This document shows positions 37,701 to 47,700 of a DNA stretch of 64,000 nt, piece by piece. Both the position numbers and the translations under genes were made by a program. A model generated the notes under the pieces. It saw nothing but the letters and a program-made list of their open reading frames with translations, was not told the origin of the DNA and made no database searches. The DNA comes from Nocardiopsis eucommiae (lineage in GTDB: Bacteria; Actinomycetota; Actinomycetes; Streptosporangiales; Streptosporangiaceae): the NCBI GenBank assembly GCA_018388625.1, contig CP074402.1:310001-374000 (forward strand), in the 5' to 3' direction. Positions within the stretch are counted from its first letter, which is position 1. Each line of letters starts with the position of its first letter.

Positions 37701-39166
37701 AACGTCAGATGCCGTACACGTTCGACCTGGCCAGAACCGGACACCTGCACGTCATGGGGTCGGGTCGGACCGGCCGGTCCCAGACGCTGCGCACGCTCGC
37801 CGCCTCGCTCGCCCTGGGCCACCACCCGGACGACGTCCACATGTACGGCCTGGACTGCGGCAACGGGGCCCTGCTGCCGATGGAGCGGCTGCCGCACTGC
37901 GGCGCGGTCGCCCAGCGCACCCAGGGCGACCGCGTCGTGCGACTGCTGGGGCTGCTCGGGGAGGAGCTGGACCGCAGGCAGAAGCTGCTCGCGGCGCACG
38001 GCTGCGCCGACCTGGAGGAGCTCAGGGCCAAGCTGCCCGCCCCGGAGCGGCCGGCCCACCTCGTGCTCTTCATCGACCGCCTGGACGCCTTCGAGCAGGC
38101 CTTCGGGGAGTACAACTACGGCGCGCTGGTCGAGGACGTCACCACCCTGATGCGGGACGGTGCGGGCGTGGGCGTGCACGTGGTCGCCACCGGCGACCGC
38201 CTGCTGACGCGCACGAAGTACTCCTCCACCACGGAGGACCTGCTGGTCCTGCGCTGCAACGACAGCGGAGACTACAGTTCGGCCGGGCTCCAGGCCCGAG
38301 CGCTGCCGGAGGAGGTCCCGGACGGCCGGGCCTTCCGCGCGGGTGACGCGCTGGAGGTCCAGATCGCGCTCCTGACCAGGAACCCGCAGGGCGCGGCCCA
38401 GGGAGCCGAGCTCGCGCGCATCGCGGAGTTCGTCTCCCAGCGCCCGCGGCCCGACGGCGGACCGAGGCCGTTCCGCGTCGACGTCCTGCCGGACCGGCTG
38501 AGCTTCGCGGACATGTCCCGCTACCGCACCCAGCCTCCCCGCCCGCTGCACGCCCTGATCGGTGTCGGCGGGAACGAGCTCACCGCCGTCACCGCCGACC
38601 TGTCGCGGATCCCGACCTTCCTCGTGAGCGGACCACCCCAGTCGGGGCGGTCCAGCATGCTCACGACCATGGCGGCGTCCCTGCTGGAGGGCGGGACGGA
38701 GCTGCTGCTGGTCACGCCGCGCGGATCACGCCTGGCCGACCTGCGGAACGAGCGCGGGGTGCGGGCCGTCATCGACGCCGCCGAACCGAGGCTCTCGCAG
38801 CTGCACGAGGCGCTCGGGCGGTTCGAGGCGGACACGGCGGTCGTGGTGATCGACGACGCCGAGCTGCTGCTCCAGAGCGACCTCGGCAAGGAGTTCACGC
38901 GGATCGCGCGCGGCATGGTGGGCGCGGGCTGGGGCATCGTCGCGGCGGGCACCAACGAGGCGCTCCAGGGCGGCTTCAACGGATGGCACGTCCACCTCAA
39001 GCGGAACCGGATCGGTGCGCTGCTGTCCCCGCAGAGCCAGGCCGACGGCGAGGTCCTGGGGCTGCGCCTGCCCAAGGGCGTGTCCAGTCCGAGGCTCACC
39101 CCGGGCACCGCCTACCTGCACCTGGGTGACGGCAGGGTCCAGCAGGTGAGGGTGCCCATGCCGTGA
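34763..39166 (+). CDS. eccC: Type VII secretion ATPase, EccC/EssC-like with FHA domain
   Basis: This 1,467-aa frame is intact. An N-terminal ubiquitin-like part (1-100) and an FHA-like domain (about 110-200, VVRLDPGDYVVGDHESAVLV) precede two transmembrane helices (about 245-290). Three FtsK/SpoIIIE ATPase domains follow. D1 has Walker A GTTGSGKS (about 661) and Walker B MLVIDEFASMA (about 767). D2 has GSGRTGRS (about 999) and D3 GPPQSGRS (about 1290), with Arg in place of the Walker A Lys, while their Walker B strands remain (LVLFIDRLD, VVVIDDAEL). The FHA-TM-FtsK order is that of Firmicutes EssC more than mycobacterial EccC. It drives export of WXG100 proteins. The start is GTG with a weak ribosome site. 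Confidence 0.9.
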   Translation: MRLLFTATPATGPSVDGPNGSGPVASSPLRLDMLVDADPSATVRQLTEVVDPVVRTVPRVNGQEVPLYVGDRRVDPSVSLADAGILDGSVIGVGGPAEVKAEPPGVVEVRVVSGPDAGRVVRLDPGDYVVGDHESAVLVVDADGHWARIRVSPDGTVTLRATSTGQGAYLERDEVAPDTDWPQGEQLTLGGTLFEAWPNHRPDASVVTSEDGTGLDYNRPPRLHPAPTKTKFKLPTPPEPPDKPIAQLLMMILMPITMAVGGALIMNRPQMLLIGLLAPISVLFMQLMQRRTTKARYEKQLREFEEKTERVTRDARDALVAAQRRLRDTCPDPAAVLLLSTGPRSRLWERRKIDEDFTQLRVGTGSIPSEVVLMDPTKDDHRKEVTWDMRDVPVSVSVKDNGVVGVAGTGEGAHALERWLVAQLVALHSPAELQLYLLSMEGDHTRWRWTRYVPHLRGDLPQLSLNRIGIDATTCARRVSELLMILEARAQAARGAVDDEPAIVVVLDGARRIRSLPGVVQLLREGPDVGIYVVCLDAEERLLPEECRAVVSITPHGMRLRRTSFDNVEDVRADVPSAAWADRLGRALAPLRDSSVGESGGSLPRSARLLDVIGLEPPNGEAIAAHWASGGRSTVATLGVGLDGAFAVDIRRDGPHALIAGTTGSGKSELLQTLVASLAAVNRPESMSFVLVDYKGGSAFKDCVDLPHTVGMVTDLDTHLVGRALVSLGAELHRREHILAKAGAKDIEDYLELLDRDPRMPQMPRLMLVIDEFASMARELPDFVKGLVNIAQRGRSLGIHLVLATQRPGGVVTNDIRANTNLRIALRMTDETESRDVIDAAESAHIGIDTPGRAYARLGHASLLPFQSGRVGGRRIVAVENASAPVAHPVKWSDLALPAPIAAKESKQSGDVEATDLTALVAAVREATEQVGARRQPSPWLEALPTSLTLSTLLRGRPPQPEPGTVRPVPIGLIDVPAQQRQMPYTFDLARTGHLHVMGSGRTGRSQTLRTLAASLALGHHPDDVHMYGLDCGNGALLPMERLPHCGAVAQRTQGDRVVRLLGLLGEELDRRQKLLAAHGCADLEELRAKLPAPERPAHLVLFIDRLDAFEQAFGEYNYGALVEDVTTLMRDGAGVGVHVVATGDRLLTRTKYSSTTEDLLVLRCNDSGDYSSAGLQARALPEEVPDGRAFRAGDALEVQIALLTRNPQGAAQGAELARIAEFVSQRPRPDGGPRPFRVDVLPDRLSFADMSRYRTQPPRPLHALIGVGGNELTAVTADLSRIPTFLVSGPPQSGRSSMLTTMAASLLEGGTELLLVTPRGSRLADLRNERGVRAVIDAAEPRLSQLHEALGRFEADTAVVVIDDAELLLQSDLGKEFTRIARGMVGAGWGIVAAGTNEALQGGFNGWHVHLKRNRIGALLSPQSQADGEVLGLRLPKGVSSPRLTPGTAYLHLGDGRVQQVRVPMP

Positions 39167-39326
39167 CCACCGGAGCCGGGAGGGAGCACGGGTACCTTGT
39201 GCGCGAGGTTCAAGGCGCTAGGATCCACTTGCTCCCCTTCATCCCCCTTCGCCACCCCTGTTCTCGGTGGGCGCCCGACCCCGCTTCCAACCGTCCCACC
39301 CGTATGCCGATCAGGATCTGTTCCCC

Positions 39327-40960
39327 GTGAACCCAACCCCGTCAGCCGTCTCCCTCCCCGTCACCGCCACCGACCTGACCTCGACCGATCCCACGAGGAT
39401 CGGCCCCTACCAGACCCTCAAACGCCTGGGCGCGGGCGGCATGGGCGTCGTGTACGCGGCCCACGCCGCAGGGGGCGAGCTCGTCGCGGTCAAGCTCATC
39501 CACCCCGAGTACGCGGCGGACGAGGAGTTCCGGGCGCGCTTCACCCGCGAGGTCGAGCTGCTCCGCAGAGTGGGCGGCGCGTGCGCGGTGCCCCTGCTGG
39601 ACGCCGACACGGACGCCGACCGCCCCTGGCTCGTCACCCCGCTGGTGCGGGGCATGACGCTCAGCGCCTACATGCGCAAGCACGGCGCGCTGGAGGAGCA
39701 GCTGCTGATCGGTCTGGCCGCCGGTGTGGCCGAGGCGCTCGCCCAGATCCACGAGGCGGGCATCGCGCACCGCGACCTCAAGCCCGCCAACATCGTCCTG
39801 TCACCCGAGGGTCCCCGGGTCCTCGACTTCGGAGTGGCCCGGGCGGTGGACCAGACGGCGCTCACCCGGACCGGATCGGTCATGGGTTCGCCCGGGTGGA
39901 TCAGCCCAGACCACTACCAGGGCAAGCCCGCCAGCACCACCGACGACATCTTCGCCTGGGGCGCCCTGGTGACCTACGCGGCCACCGGGCGACCGCCCTT
40001 CGGCAGCGGTGACCCGGCCGCGATCGCCCACAGGGTCATCAGCGGCGAACCGGACACCGAGGGGTTCACCGGTCCGCTGGCCGACCTCGCGCGGCGCGCG
40101 CTCCAGAAGGAGGGCGCGCAGCGGCCCACGGCACTCGAGCTGGTCTCGGAGATGGTCACCGTGACCCATCCCGGGAGGGCCTTCGCCCCGGTCTCCTCGG
40201 CCGCCGCGGCCGGGAGCGTGATGGGTGCCCTGGTCGACAACAACTGGCACGGCGTGCAGACCGCGCCCGAACGCGAGTTCGCGGTGACGGCCCCCGACGT
40301 GCGGGCGCGGGCAGGGTCCTGACCCTGCTCGGCGCGGGCCTGGGGGCCCTCCTGCTGATCGCCGGACTCGGCTTCGGCGGCGTGGCCCTGGCCAGCAACT
40401 GGGACGCGCTGCCCATCGCCTCGTGGTTCTCCGGAGACGAGGACGAGCCGGGCGGGGACGCCGAGAAGGAGGGTTCCACCGAGGAACAGCGCCGTCCGGG
40501 GCCGGTCGGCAAGGAGCCCACCGAGGAGGCCTCCCCGTCGGACGAGCCCTCGGAGCAGGCCGAGGACGAGGACGACCCCGAGGACGACGAGGGCGAGGAG
40601 GACGGTGGCACGACCACCGCCATGGCCACCGTCGGCGCCGGGGTGAGCGCGTCGGGCGAACGCCCCGCCGGTGACCACGTGGTCGCCTTCCAGCCCCAGG
40701 GCGGCTCCGGCCAGTACGCGGTGCTCGACGGCGCCACCGTGGTGTGCGCGTGGAGCTTCTGCCAGGAACAGGGCGGCGGCGTGGCCGACGGCGCCGCCGG
40801 ATCGGTCTCCTCCAGCCCCGGAGCCCTGACCGGCTACGTCAACTCCGGCAGCCGCACCGTCTCGGCGGAGGTCACCTACACCGAGAGCGGCGGCACCGTC
40901 ACCATCACCCGACTCGTGGAGCACCACAAGACCAGCGGTAGCGGAACCCCGCCCTGGTAG
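39327..40960 (+). CDS. Transmembrane Ser/Thr protein kinase of the T7SS island (frameshifted)
   Basis: The corrected length is 544 aa. The N-terminal Hanks-type kinase has glycine loop RLGAGGMGVVY, VAVK (Lys 56), AHRDLKPANIV (Asp 150), DFGVAR (Asp 167) and GSPGWISPDH. One G is missing near 40310. With it the frame enters a transmembrane helix (LGAGLGALLLIAGLGFGG), then an acidic linker and an extracellular beta domain (VVAFQPQGGSGQYAVLDG, TVVCAWSFCQEQGG). There are no PASTA repeats. The EccC gene 160 bp upstream has a phosphothreonine-binding FHA domain, so kinase control of secretion is a natural inference. GTG 39327 lacks a clear ribosome site, and GTG 39267 is an alternative. Confidence 0.85.
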
Positions 40961-40971
40961 GAGGAGCAGAA

Positions 40972-41373
40972 GTGCTGAAGTCACTCACCCGCCGGATCTC
41001 CTGCGGGCTGACCGTCGTCCTGGTCGCGGCCCTCGCCGGCCCCGCCCCGGCCTCCGCCGACTCCTACAACGGGGAGTGCGGGAGCGGGTACGGGGTGGTC
41101 AACTCGGCCTCCGTCTCCGGGGGCACGGTCCATCTGACCTACAACAACTCCAACGGCAGGAACTGCGTGGTCGTGACGCGGTCCAACCCCGGATCCGCGA
41201 TGGACATGGACGCCGCCCTCAAGCGCTCCGACTCCACCTCCTGGAAGACCGACCCGGGCAGCTTCACGACCTACGCCGGTCCCGTCTACCTGGACGCGGC
41301 GGGCCAGTGCGTGGACTGGGGCGGATCGATCGGCGGCGCGTGGGTCGTGCGCAACGGCACCAACTGCGGCTGA
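40972..41373 (+). CDS. Secreted spore-associated protein A (SapA)-like
   Basis: This 133-aa protein has a Sec signal peptide (LTRRISCGLTVVLVAALAGP, cleavage after ASA) and a mature part beginning DSYNGECGSGYGVVNSASV. NGRNCVVVTR, SSWKTDPGSFTTYAGPVYL and QCVDWGGSIGGAW follow. Four cysteines could form two disulfides. This pattern matches the spore-associated protein A family of streptomycetes as I remember it. AGGAGGAG precedes the GTG, 11 bp after the kinase gene, so the two are co-transcribed. In the kinase the extracellular domain also carries two cysteines and could interact with it, but this is speculation. Confidence 0.83.
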   Translation: MLKSLTRRISCGLTVVLVAALAGPAPASADSYNGECGSGYGVVNSASVSGGTVHLTYNNSNGRNCVVVTRSNPGSAMDMDAALKRSDSTSWKTDPGSFTTYAGPVYLDAAGQCVDWGGSIGGAWVVRNGTNCG

Positions 41374-41397
41374 CCCGCGCGGCCCGGGAGCGCGACG

Positions 41398-41428
41398 GGC
41401 CCCGCCGAACCAGGTGTTCGGCGGGGCC
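41398..41428. terminator. Strong bidirectional hairpin terminator
   Basis: GGCCCCGCCGAAC (41398-41410) and GTTCGGCGGGGCC (41416-41428) are perfect 13-bp arms with the loop CAGGT. They lie between the SapA-like gene and the convergent lipoprotein gene. Confidence 0.85.
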
Positions 41429-41487
41429 TTCCGCTGCTCTGGGCCTCCCGGGCGGAGTACGGCGACACGGGCGGAGGCGCGGGTGGA

Positions 41488-42162
41488 TCAGACCCTGTAG
41501 AACGAGAAGGAGCCGTACTGGGAGATGCTGATCTCCCATTCGGTGACGTCTCCGGTCTCCTCGTCCAGGCTCTGGCACAGGAAGGGCGCCTCTCCACCGG
41601 TCTCGCCGCGCTCGACGTCGGAGTCCATGTCACAGAGCACGAGCTCGGACTCGGCGCTCACCCGAAGGCTGTCCTCGACGACCTCGCGCACGAGCGGGCC
41701 CTCGGGCAGATCCCAGTCGTAGTTGATGAGGATGCCCGAGGAACTGATGTCGATCGAGTACTCGAACTCCTCGTCCAGGAAGGTCACCGTGCAGGTGACG
41801 GACTCCCCCTCCTCACCGGCGATCTCCGGGCAGGAGGAGGTGGCGTCGGGGTCGGTCACCGAAGCGAAGGTGGAGACCCGCTCCAGTGCCTCCCAGGCGA
41901 TGCGGTCCCCCAGGGGCGCGGCGGAGTCCGGTTCGGCGGGCAGGTCCGCCTCCGGGTCGATCTCGGGGGCCTCGTCGGGGATGGGTCCCTGGTGGAACGA
42001 GGAGGTGTCCACCTCGGCCGGCTCGTCCTCGACCTCCTCGACCGCGGCCGTGTCGGGCTGGGTGGGCTCGGGGTCCTCACCGCCACAGGCGGCGAGCGCG
42101 AGGGCGGATCCGGCGGCGACCACTCCGAGGGCGACACGGTGTCGGCGGGTGGGGTTCAGCAT
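41488..42162 (-). CDS. DUF4333-like lipoprotein of unknown function
   Basis: This 224-aa protein has a lipobox in VVAAGSALALAACGGED, read from the ATG at 42162 with AGGAGG upstream. A long acidic Pro/Glu/Asp linker is followed by a domain with SSCPEIAGEEGESVTCTVTF and the hydrophobic strand YSIDISSSGILINYDWDLP. The pair of cysteines around the short strand recalls DUF4333 lipoproteins of actinomycetes. A second cysteine pair follows (LVLCDMDSD, PFLCQSLDEE). The function is not known. Confidence 0.78.
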   Translation of the reverse strand: MLNPTRRHRVALGVVAAGSALALAACGGEDPEPTQPDTAAVEEVEDEPAEVDTSSFHQGPIPDEAPEIDPEADLPAEPDSAAPLGDRIAWEALERVSTFASVTDPDATSSCPEIAGEEGESVTCTVTFLDEEFEYSIDISSSGILINYDWDLPEGPLVREVVEDSLRVSAESELVLCDMDSDVERGETGGEAPFLCQSLDEETGDVTEWEISISQYGSFSFYRV

Positions 42163-42387
42163 GGGGCCTCCTGTCAGGAGAACGGTTGGGGTCACCGCTG
42201 AGGTCCCTGACCGGGGCTTCTGGTTTCGAGTCGGGCAAGTGTGTGACCCATGTCATATCCTGGGGAGGGCGTGGCCCGTGTGCCCGGCGTGGCCAATGCG
42301 CTGGTCCGGGCAGTGGAGGGCGATCCTGTGCCGAGCACCACACCCCGACTCAACGGAACCGAACGCGGTTCTCTACCATCTCGAAGT

Positions 42388-44337
42388 ATGGACGTCCCTG
42401 AGAGCGGGGCCGCCGGTACCGCGGCCCCCAACCTGGCCGAGGGCTTCCCGGCGGCCACACGTGAGCGGTGGCGCGCCCTCGTCGCCGGGGTGCTGCGCAA
42501 GAGCGGTGTCGCCGAGGAACGGCTCGCGGACACCCCGGAGTCCGTTCTGGCCACGCACGGCTACGACGGGTTCGACATCGCCCCCTCTACACCGCCGACC
42601 CGCCCGCCGCCGACCCCGGCTATCCCGGGCTGGCCCCCTTCACGCGCGGCCACCGGCCCGGCGGAGGAGTGGCCGGAGGCTGGGACATCCGTGCCCGGCA
42701 CACCGACGCCGACCCCGCCGTGCTGCGCCGCCGCGTCCAAGACGACCTCATGAACGGCGTGAGCTCGCTGTGGGTGGCCGTGGGCGCCGACACCGCCACA
42801 CCCGACGGGGTCCCCTCTCCCGCCTGGGCGAGGCCCTCACCGACGTCTACCTCGACCTCGCCCCCGTGGTGCTGTCCGCACCCGGCCCCCACGCCCTCGA
42901 CGCCGCGAGGGCCCTGCTCCGGGCGCACGCCGACGCCGACGTCCCCGACGGCCGCGTCATCTCCCACCTGGGCCTGGACCCGCTCAGCGCGGCGGCACGG
43001 GCAGGGGAGCGCCCCGACGTGGCGGACGCGGCCCGCTTCGCCGCCGAACACGCCGCCCGCCATCCCAGGCTGGGGCTGTTCGTCGCGGACGGCACTCTCG
43101 TGCACGACGCTGGCGGCTCCGAGGCCCAGGAGATCGGCTCCGCCGTCGCCGCCGGGACCGCCTACCTGCGTGCCCTCGCGGACGCCGGGATCGAACCGGC
43201 CGACGCCGCTCGCAGGATCGAGTTCCGGCTCGCCGCCAACGCCGACCAGTTCTCCGTCATCGCGAAGCTCCGCGCCGTCCGCGCCATGTGGAACCAGGTG
43301 CTGGAGGCCTGCGGGGTCCCGGCGGACCAGCGCGGCATGAGCCTGCACGCCACCACCTCGGACGCGATGCTCACCCGACGCGACCCGCACGTGAACATGC
43401 TCCGCGCCACCGTGGCCTGCTTCGCCGCCGGGGTGGGCGGCGCCGACGCGGTCACCGTGGCGCCCTTCGACTCCGCCGTGGGGCTGCCCGACGACTTCGC
43501 CCGCCGGATCGCCCGCAACACCCAGTCGCTCCTCATCGAGGAGTCCCACCTGGCCCAGGTCATCGACCCGGCCGGGGGATCGTTCTACGTCGAGGCCCTC
43601 ACCCGGGACCTCTACGGCGCGGGCTGGGCCTTCTTCCAGGAGACGGAGCGCACCGGGGGCATCGGAGCGGCGATCGAGCACGGTGAGCTCCGCGCCGCGG
43701 TGGACCGCGTGTGGGAGCGCCGCCGCCACGACCTCGCCCGCCGCACCGCCCCGCTCACCGGGGTCAGCGAGTTCCCGGATCCGCACGAGAAACCCCTGGT
43801 CCGCGAGCCCGACCCCGCCCGTCGGCGGCCGGTCCCGGGCGGCTTCCCGGCCCGACGCTACGCCCAGGACTACGAGGCCCTGCGGGACCGCTCGGACGCC
43901 CACACCGCCGCGACCGGCCACCGGCCCGGTGCCTTCCTGGTCACCCTGGGCCCGGTCGCCGCGCACACCGCCCGGGCCTCCTTCGCAACCAACCTCCTCG
44001 CGGCCGGGGGATCGAGGCCGACGACCCGGGGCCGATCGACGACGCGCCGTCCGCCGCGCGGGCCTTCGCGGAGTCCGGCAGCCGGGTCGCGGTGATCTGC
44101 TCCTCGGACCGGCTCTACGACGAGCACGCGGAGGACGTCGCCCGGGCCCTCAAGGGCGCCGGGGCCCGCCGCGTCCTGCTCGCCGGAGCGCCCCGGGACG
44201 CCTACCGGGAGGCCGGGGTGGACTCCTTCGTCCACAGGGGCTGCGACGCCGTCGCCCTGCTGACCGACCTGGTCGACGTGATCCTCACCGATCCCCCGAC
44301 CACCGCGACCGACTCCACGCAGGGGGAGACCGTATGA
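42388..44337 (+). CDS. mutA: Methylmalonyl-CoA mutase small (beta) subunit (frameshifted)
   Basis: The corrected length is 650 aa. It is the non-catalytic partner of MutB, with the same TIM-barrel plan: [18 protein letters not shown] strand, [60 protein letters not shown] and [13 protein letters not shown]. Its C-terminal domain is a degenerate B12-type fold ([20 protein letters not shown]). Three bases are missing: near 42583 (FDIAPLYTAD), 42813 ([10 protein letters not shown]) and 44008 ([11 protein letters not shown]). The stop overlaps the start of mutB as ATGA. No strong ribosome site precedes the ATG at 42388. Confidence 0.92.
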
Positions 44338-46570
44338 TCCCCGACTTCTCCGCCGTCGACCCGTGCTTCCCGGCCTTCACCGGCGCCGACCGGGGCGAGG
44401 CCGACTGGCGGCGCGCCCTGGAGGACTCCACCGGGAAGGCAGCCGACGCCCTGGAGTGGGAGACCCCCGAGGGGATCGGCGTCAAGCCGCTCTACACGCC
44501 CGCCGACCGCGCGGGCCTGGACTTCGTGGACGGCCTGCCGGGCATCCCGCCGTACCTGCGCGGGCCCTACCCGACCATGTACGTGAACCAGCCGTGGACC
44601 ATCCGGCAGTACGCGGGCTTCTCCACCGCCGAGGAGTCCAACGCCTTCTACCGCCGCAACCTCGCCGCCGGCCAGAAGGGCCTCTCGGTCGCCTTCGACC
44701 TGGCCACCCACCGGGGCTACGACTCCGACCACCCGAGGGTCGCCGGTGACGTCGGCATGGCGGGCGTGGCCATCGACTCCATCTACGACATGCGCCAGCT
44801 GTTCGACGGGATCCCGTTGGACCGGATGAGCGTGTCCATGACCATGAACGGCGCGGTGCTGCCCGTCCTGGCGCTGTACATCGTGGCGGCCGAGGAACAG
44901 GGGTGCCGCCCGAGAAGCTGTCGGGGACCATCCAGAACGACATCCTCAAGGAGTTCATGGTCCGCAACACCTACATCTACCCGCCGCGGCCGTCCATGCG
45001 GATCATCTCCGACATCTTCGCCTTCACCTCGCAGCGGATGCCGCGCTTCAACTCCATCTCCATCTCCGGCTACCACATGCAGGAGGCCGGGGCCACGGCC
45101 GACCTGGAGCTGGCCTACACCCTCGCGGACGGCGTGGAGTACATTCGCGCCGGTCAGAGGTCCGGCCTGGACGTGGACGCCTTCGCGCCCCGACTGTCGT
45201 TCTTCTGGGCGATCGGGATGAACTTCTTCATGGAGGTCGCCAAGCTGCGTGCGGCCCGCCTGCTGTGGGCCCGCCTGGTCAAGGACCTCGGCGCGGTCAA
45301 GGACAAGTCGCTCAGCCTGCGCACCCACTCCCAGACCTCCGGCTGGTCCCTCACCGCGCAGGACGTGTTCAACAACGTGGCGCGCACCTGCGTGGAGGCG
45401 ATGGCCGCGACCCAGGGCCACACCCAGTCGCTGCACACCAACGCCCTGGACGAGGCGCTCGCCCTGCCCACGGACTTCTCCGCGCGCATCGCCCGCAACA
45501 CCCAGCTGCTGTTGCAGCAGGAGTCCGGCACCACCCGCGTGGTCGACCCCTGGGGCGGCAGCTACTACGTGGAGAGCCTCACGCAGCAGCTGGCCGAGAA
45601 GGCGTGGGCGCACATCCAGGAGGTTGAGAAGGCCGGGGGCATGGCCGCCGCGATCGACGCCGGGCTGCCCAAGATGCGCATCGAGGAGGCGGCCGCCCGC
45701 ACCCAGGCGCGCATCGACTCCGGGCGGCAGCCGGTGATCGGGGTCAACAAGTACCGGCCCGACTCCGCCGACGAGATCGACGTCCTCAAGGTCGAGAACT
45801 CCAGGGTCCGCTCCGAACAGCTGGACAAGCTCCGCCGCCTGCGCGAGGAGCGTGACGACGACCGGGTGCGCGCCGCCCTCGACGCCCTCACCGAGGCCGC
45901 CGGGCGGGAGTCCAGGGCCGACGCGTCCCTCACCAACAACCTGCTCGCCGCGGCCGTCGACGCCGCCCGGGCCAAGGCGACGGTCGGGGAGATCTCCGAC
46001 GCCATGGAGAAGGTCTTCCACCGCCACTCCGGCCAGATCCGTACGATTCAGGGTGTGTACAGGAACGAGGCGGCCGGGAGCTCCGACGCGGCCGGACTGA
46101 TGGACCGGGTGACCGCCCGGGTCGACGCGTTCGCGGAGGCCGAGGGGCGCCGTCCCCGCATCCTCGTGGCGAAGATGGGCCAGGACGGACACGACCGGGG
46201 ACAGAAGGTGATCGCGACCGCCTTCGCCGACCTCGGGTTCGACGTGGACGTGGGCCCGCTGTTCCAGACCCCGGCCGAGGTCGCCGTCCAGGCCGTGGAG
46301 GCCGACGTGCACGTGGTCGGGGTGTCCTCCCTGGCCGCCGGACACCTGACCCTGGTGCCCGCGCTGCGCGAGGAACTGGCCCGACTCGACCGCGAGGACA
46401 TCATGATCGTGGTGGGCGGGGTGATCCCGCCGGGTGACTTCGACGAGCTCCGCGCCGCCGGGGCGTCGGCCATCTTCCCGCCGGGGACGGTGATCGCGGA
46501 GGCCGCGATCGACCTGCTCGACCAGTTGGAGGAGCGGCTGGACCCGGAGGGCACGGAGCAGCGGGCGTGA
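44334..46570 (+). CDS. mutB: Methylmalonyl-CoA mutase large (alpha) subunit (one frameshift)
   Basis: The corrected length is 745 aa. It interconverts methylmalonyl-CoA and succinyl-CoA using adenosylcobalamin. The substrate barrel has [57 protein letters not shown] and [15 protein letters not shown]. The C-terminal cobalamin domain has the full DGHDRGQK motif with the cobalt-ligating His at about residue 620, [11 protein letters not shown] and [10 protein letters not shown]. One G is missing near 44901 ([17 protein letters not shown]). Translation is coupled to mutA. Confidence 0.96.
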
Positions 46571-46642
46571 CCGTTCGGCGCGGCGGGCCGGACCGGCCCG
46601 ACCGGAGGTGACGGCCGGATTCCGGCCGGGAGGGGAGTGGAC

Positions 46643-47700
46643 GTGGCGGTGCGCGGGAGGCGTCCGGTGGACGTGGACGCCCTGGCCGAGGGGTGCTGTC
46701 CGGGCACCGGCCGACCCTGGCCAGGGCGATCACCCTCGTGGAGTCGCGCCGCCCGGACCACACGCGCTCCGCCCAGGAACTGCTGGTGCGGCTGCTCCCG
46801 CACACCGGCGGGGCCCAGCGGGTGGGGATCACCGGGGTGCCCGGCGTGGGCAAGTCGACCTTCATCGACGCGCTCGGCACCCGGCTGACCTCGCGCGGCC
46901 ACCGGGTGGCCGTGCTCGCGGTCGACCCCTCCTCCACCCGCACCGGTGGCAGCATCCTGGGCGACAAGACGCGCATGGCCGACCTCGCGGTGGACCCCGA
47001 CGCGTTCATCCGGCCCTCGCCCACGGCCGGCACCCTCGGCGGGGTGGCCCGCGCGACCCGGGAGACCATGCTGCTCATGGAGGCGGCCGGGTTCGACGTG
47101 GTCCTGGTGGAGACCGTGGGGGTGGGCCAGTCCGAGGTCACCGTCGCCGCCATGGTGGACTGCTTCCTGTTCCTCACCCTGGCCCGGACCGGAGACCAGC
47201 TCCAGGGCATCAAGAAGGGCGTCCTGGAACTCGTGGACGTGGTCGCCGTGAACAAGGCCGACGGCCCGCACGCCGACGACGCCCGCAAGGCCGCCCGGGA
47301 GCTCTCCCGTGCCCTGCGCCTGCTCCAGCCGGTCCACCCCGAGTGGCGGCCGCCGGTGCTGACGTGCAGCGGTCTGACCGGTGACGGGCTGGACGAGGTC
47401 TGGGACACGGTGCTCGACCACCGGCGGGTGCTGGAGCGCGACGGGGCCCTCGCCGACCGGCGCAGCGCCCAGGGCGTGAGCTGGATGTGGGACCAGGTGC
47501 GGGACCAGCTCCTGGACTCGTTCCTGCGGGACGCGGGTGTGGCCGACGCCATCCCGACGATGGAGGCACGGGTGCGATCGGGTGAGACCACCGCCACCCT
47601 GGCCGCGCGTGCCCTGCTGGACTCGTTCACTCAGGGTGACGGTGACGCGGAGGGCCGAACGGGCCGTGACCGGGCCGACAGTGACGGTGGGGGTGCCTGA
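46643..47700 (+). CDS. meaB: Methylmalonyl-CoA mutase-associated G3E GTPase MeaB (one frameshift)
   Basis: The corrected length is about 352 aa. The GTPase motifs are GITGVPGVGKSTFIDALG (Walker A), AVDPSSTRTGGSILGDKTRM, the switch FVLVETVGVGQSEV-type segment, and VNKADG for base recognition. MeaB loads and protects cobalamin on the mutase. One G is missing at 46690-46693 (LAEGVLSGHRPTLARAI). I chose the GTG at 46643, which has AGGGGA at 6 nt. The GTG at 46637 is in frame but abuts the ribosome site. It follows mutB by 72 bp in the same operon. Confidence 0.93.

Noticed and set aside
42163..42387. Cobalamin riboswitch upstream of mutA
   Set aside because: I looked for a B12-box and the conserved stems and saw none in the 225-bp spacer.
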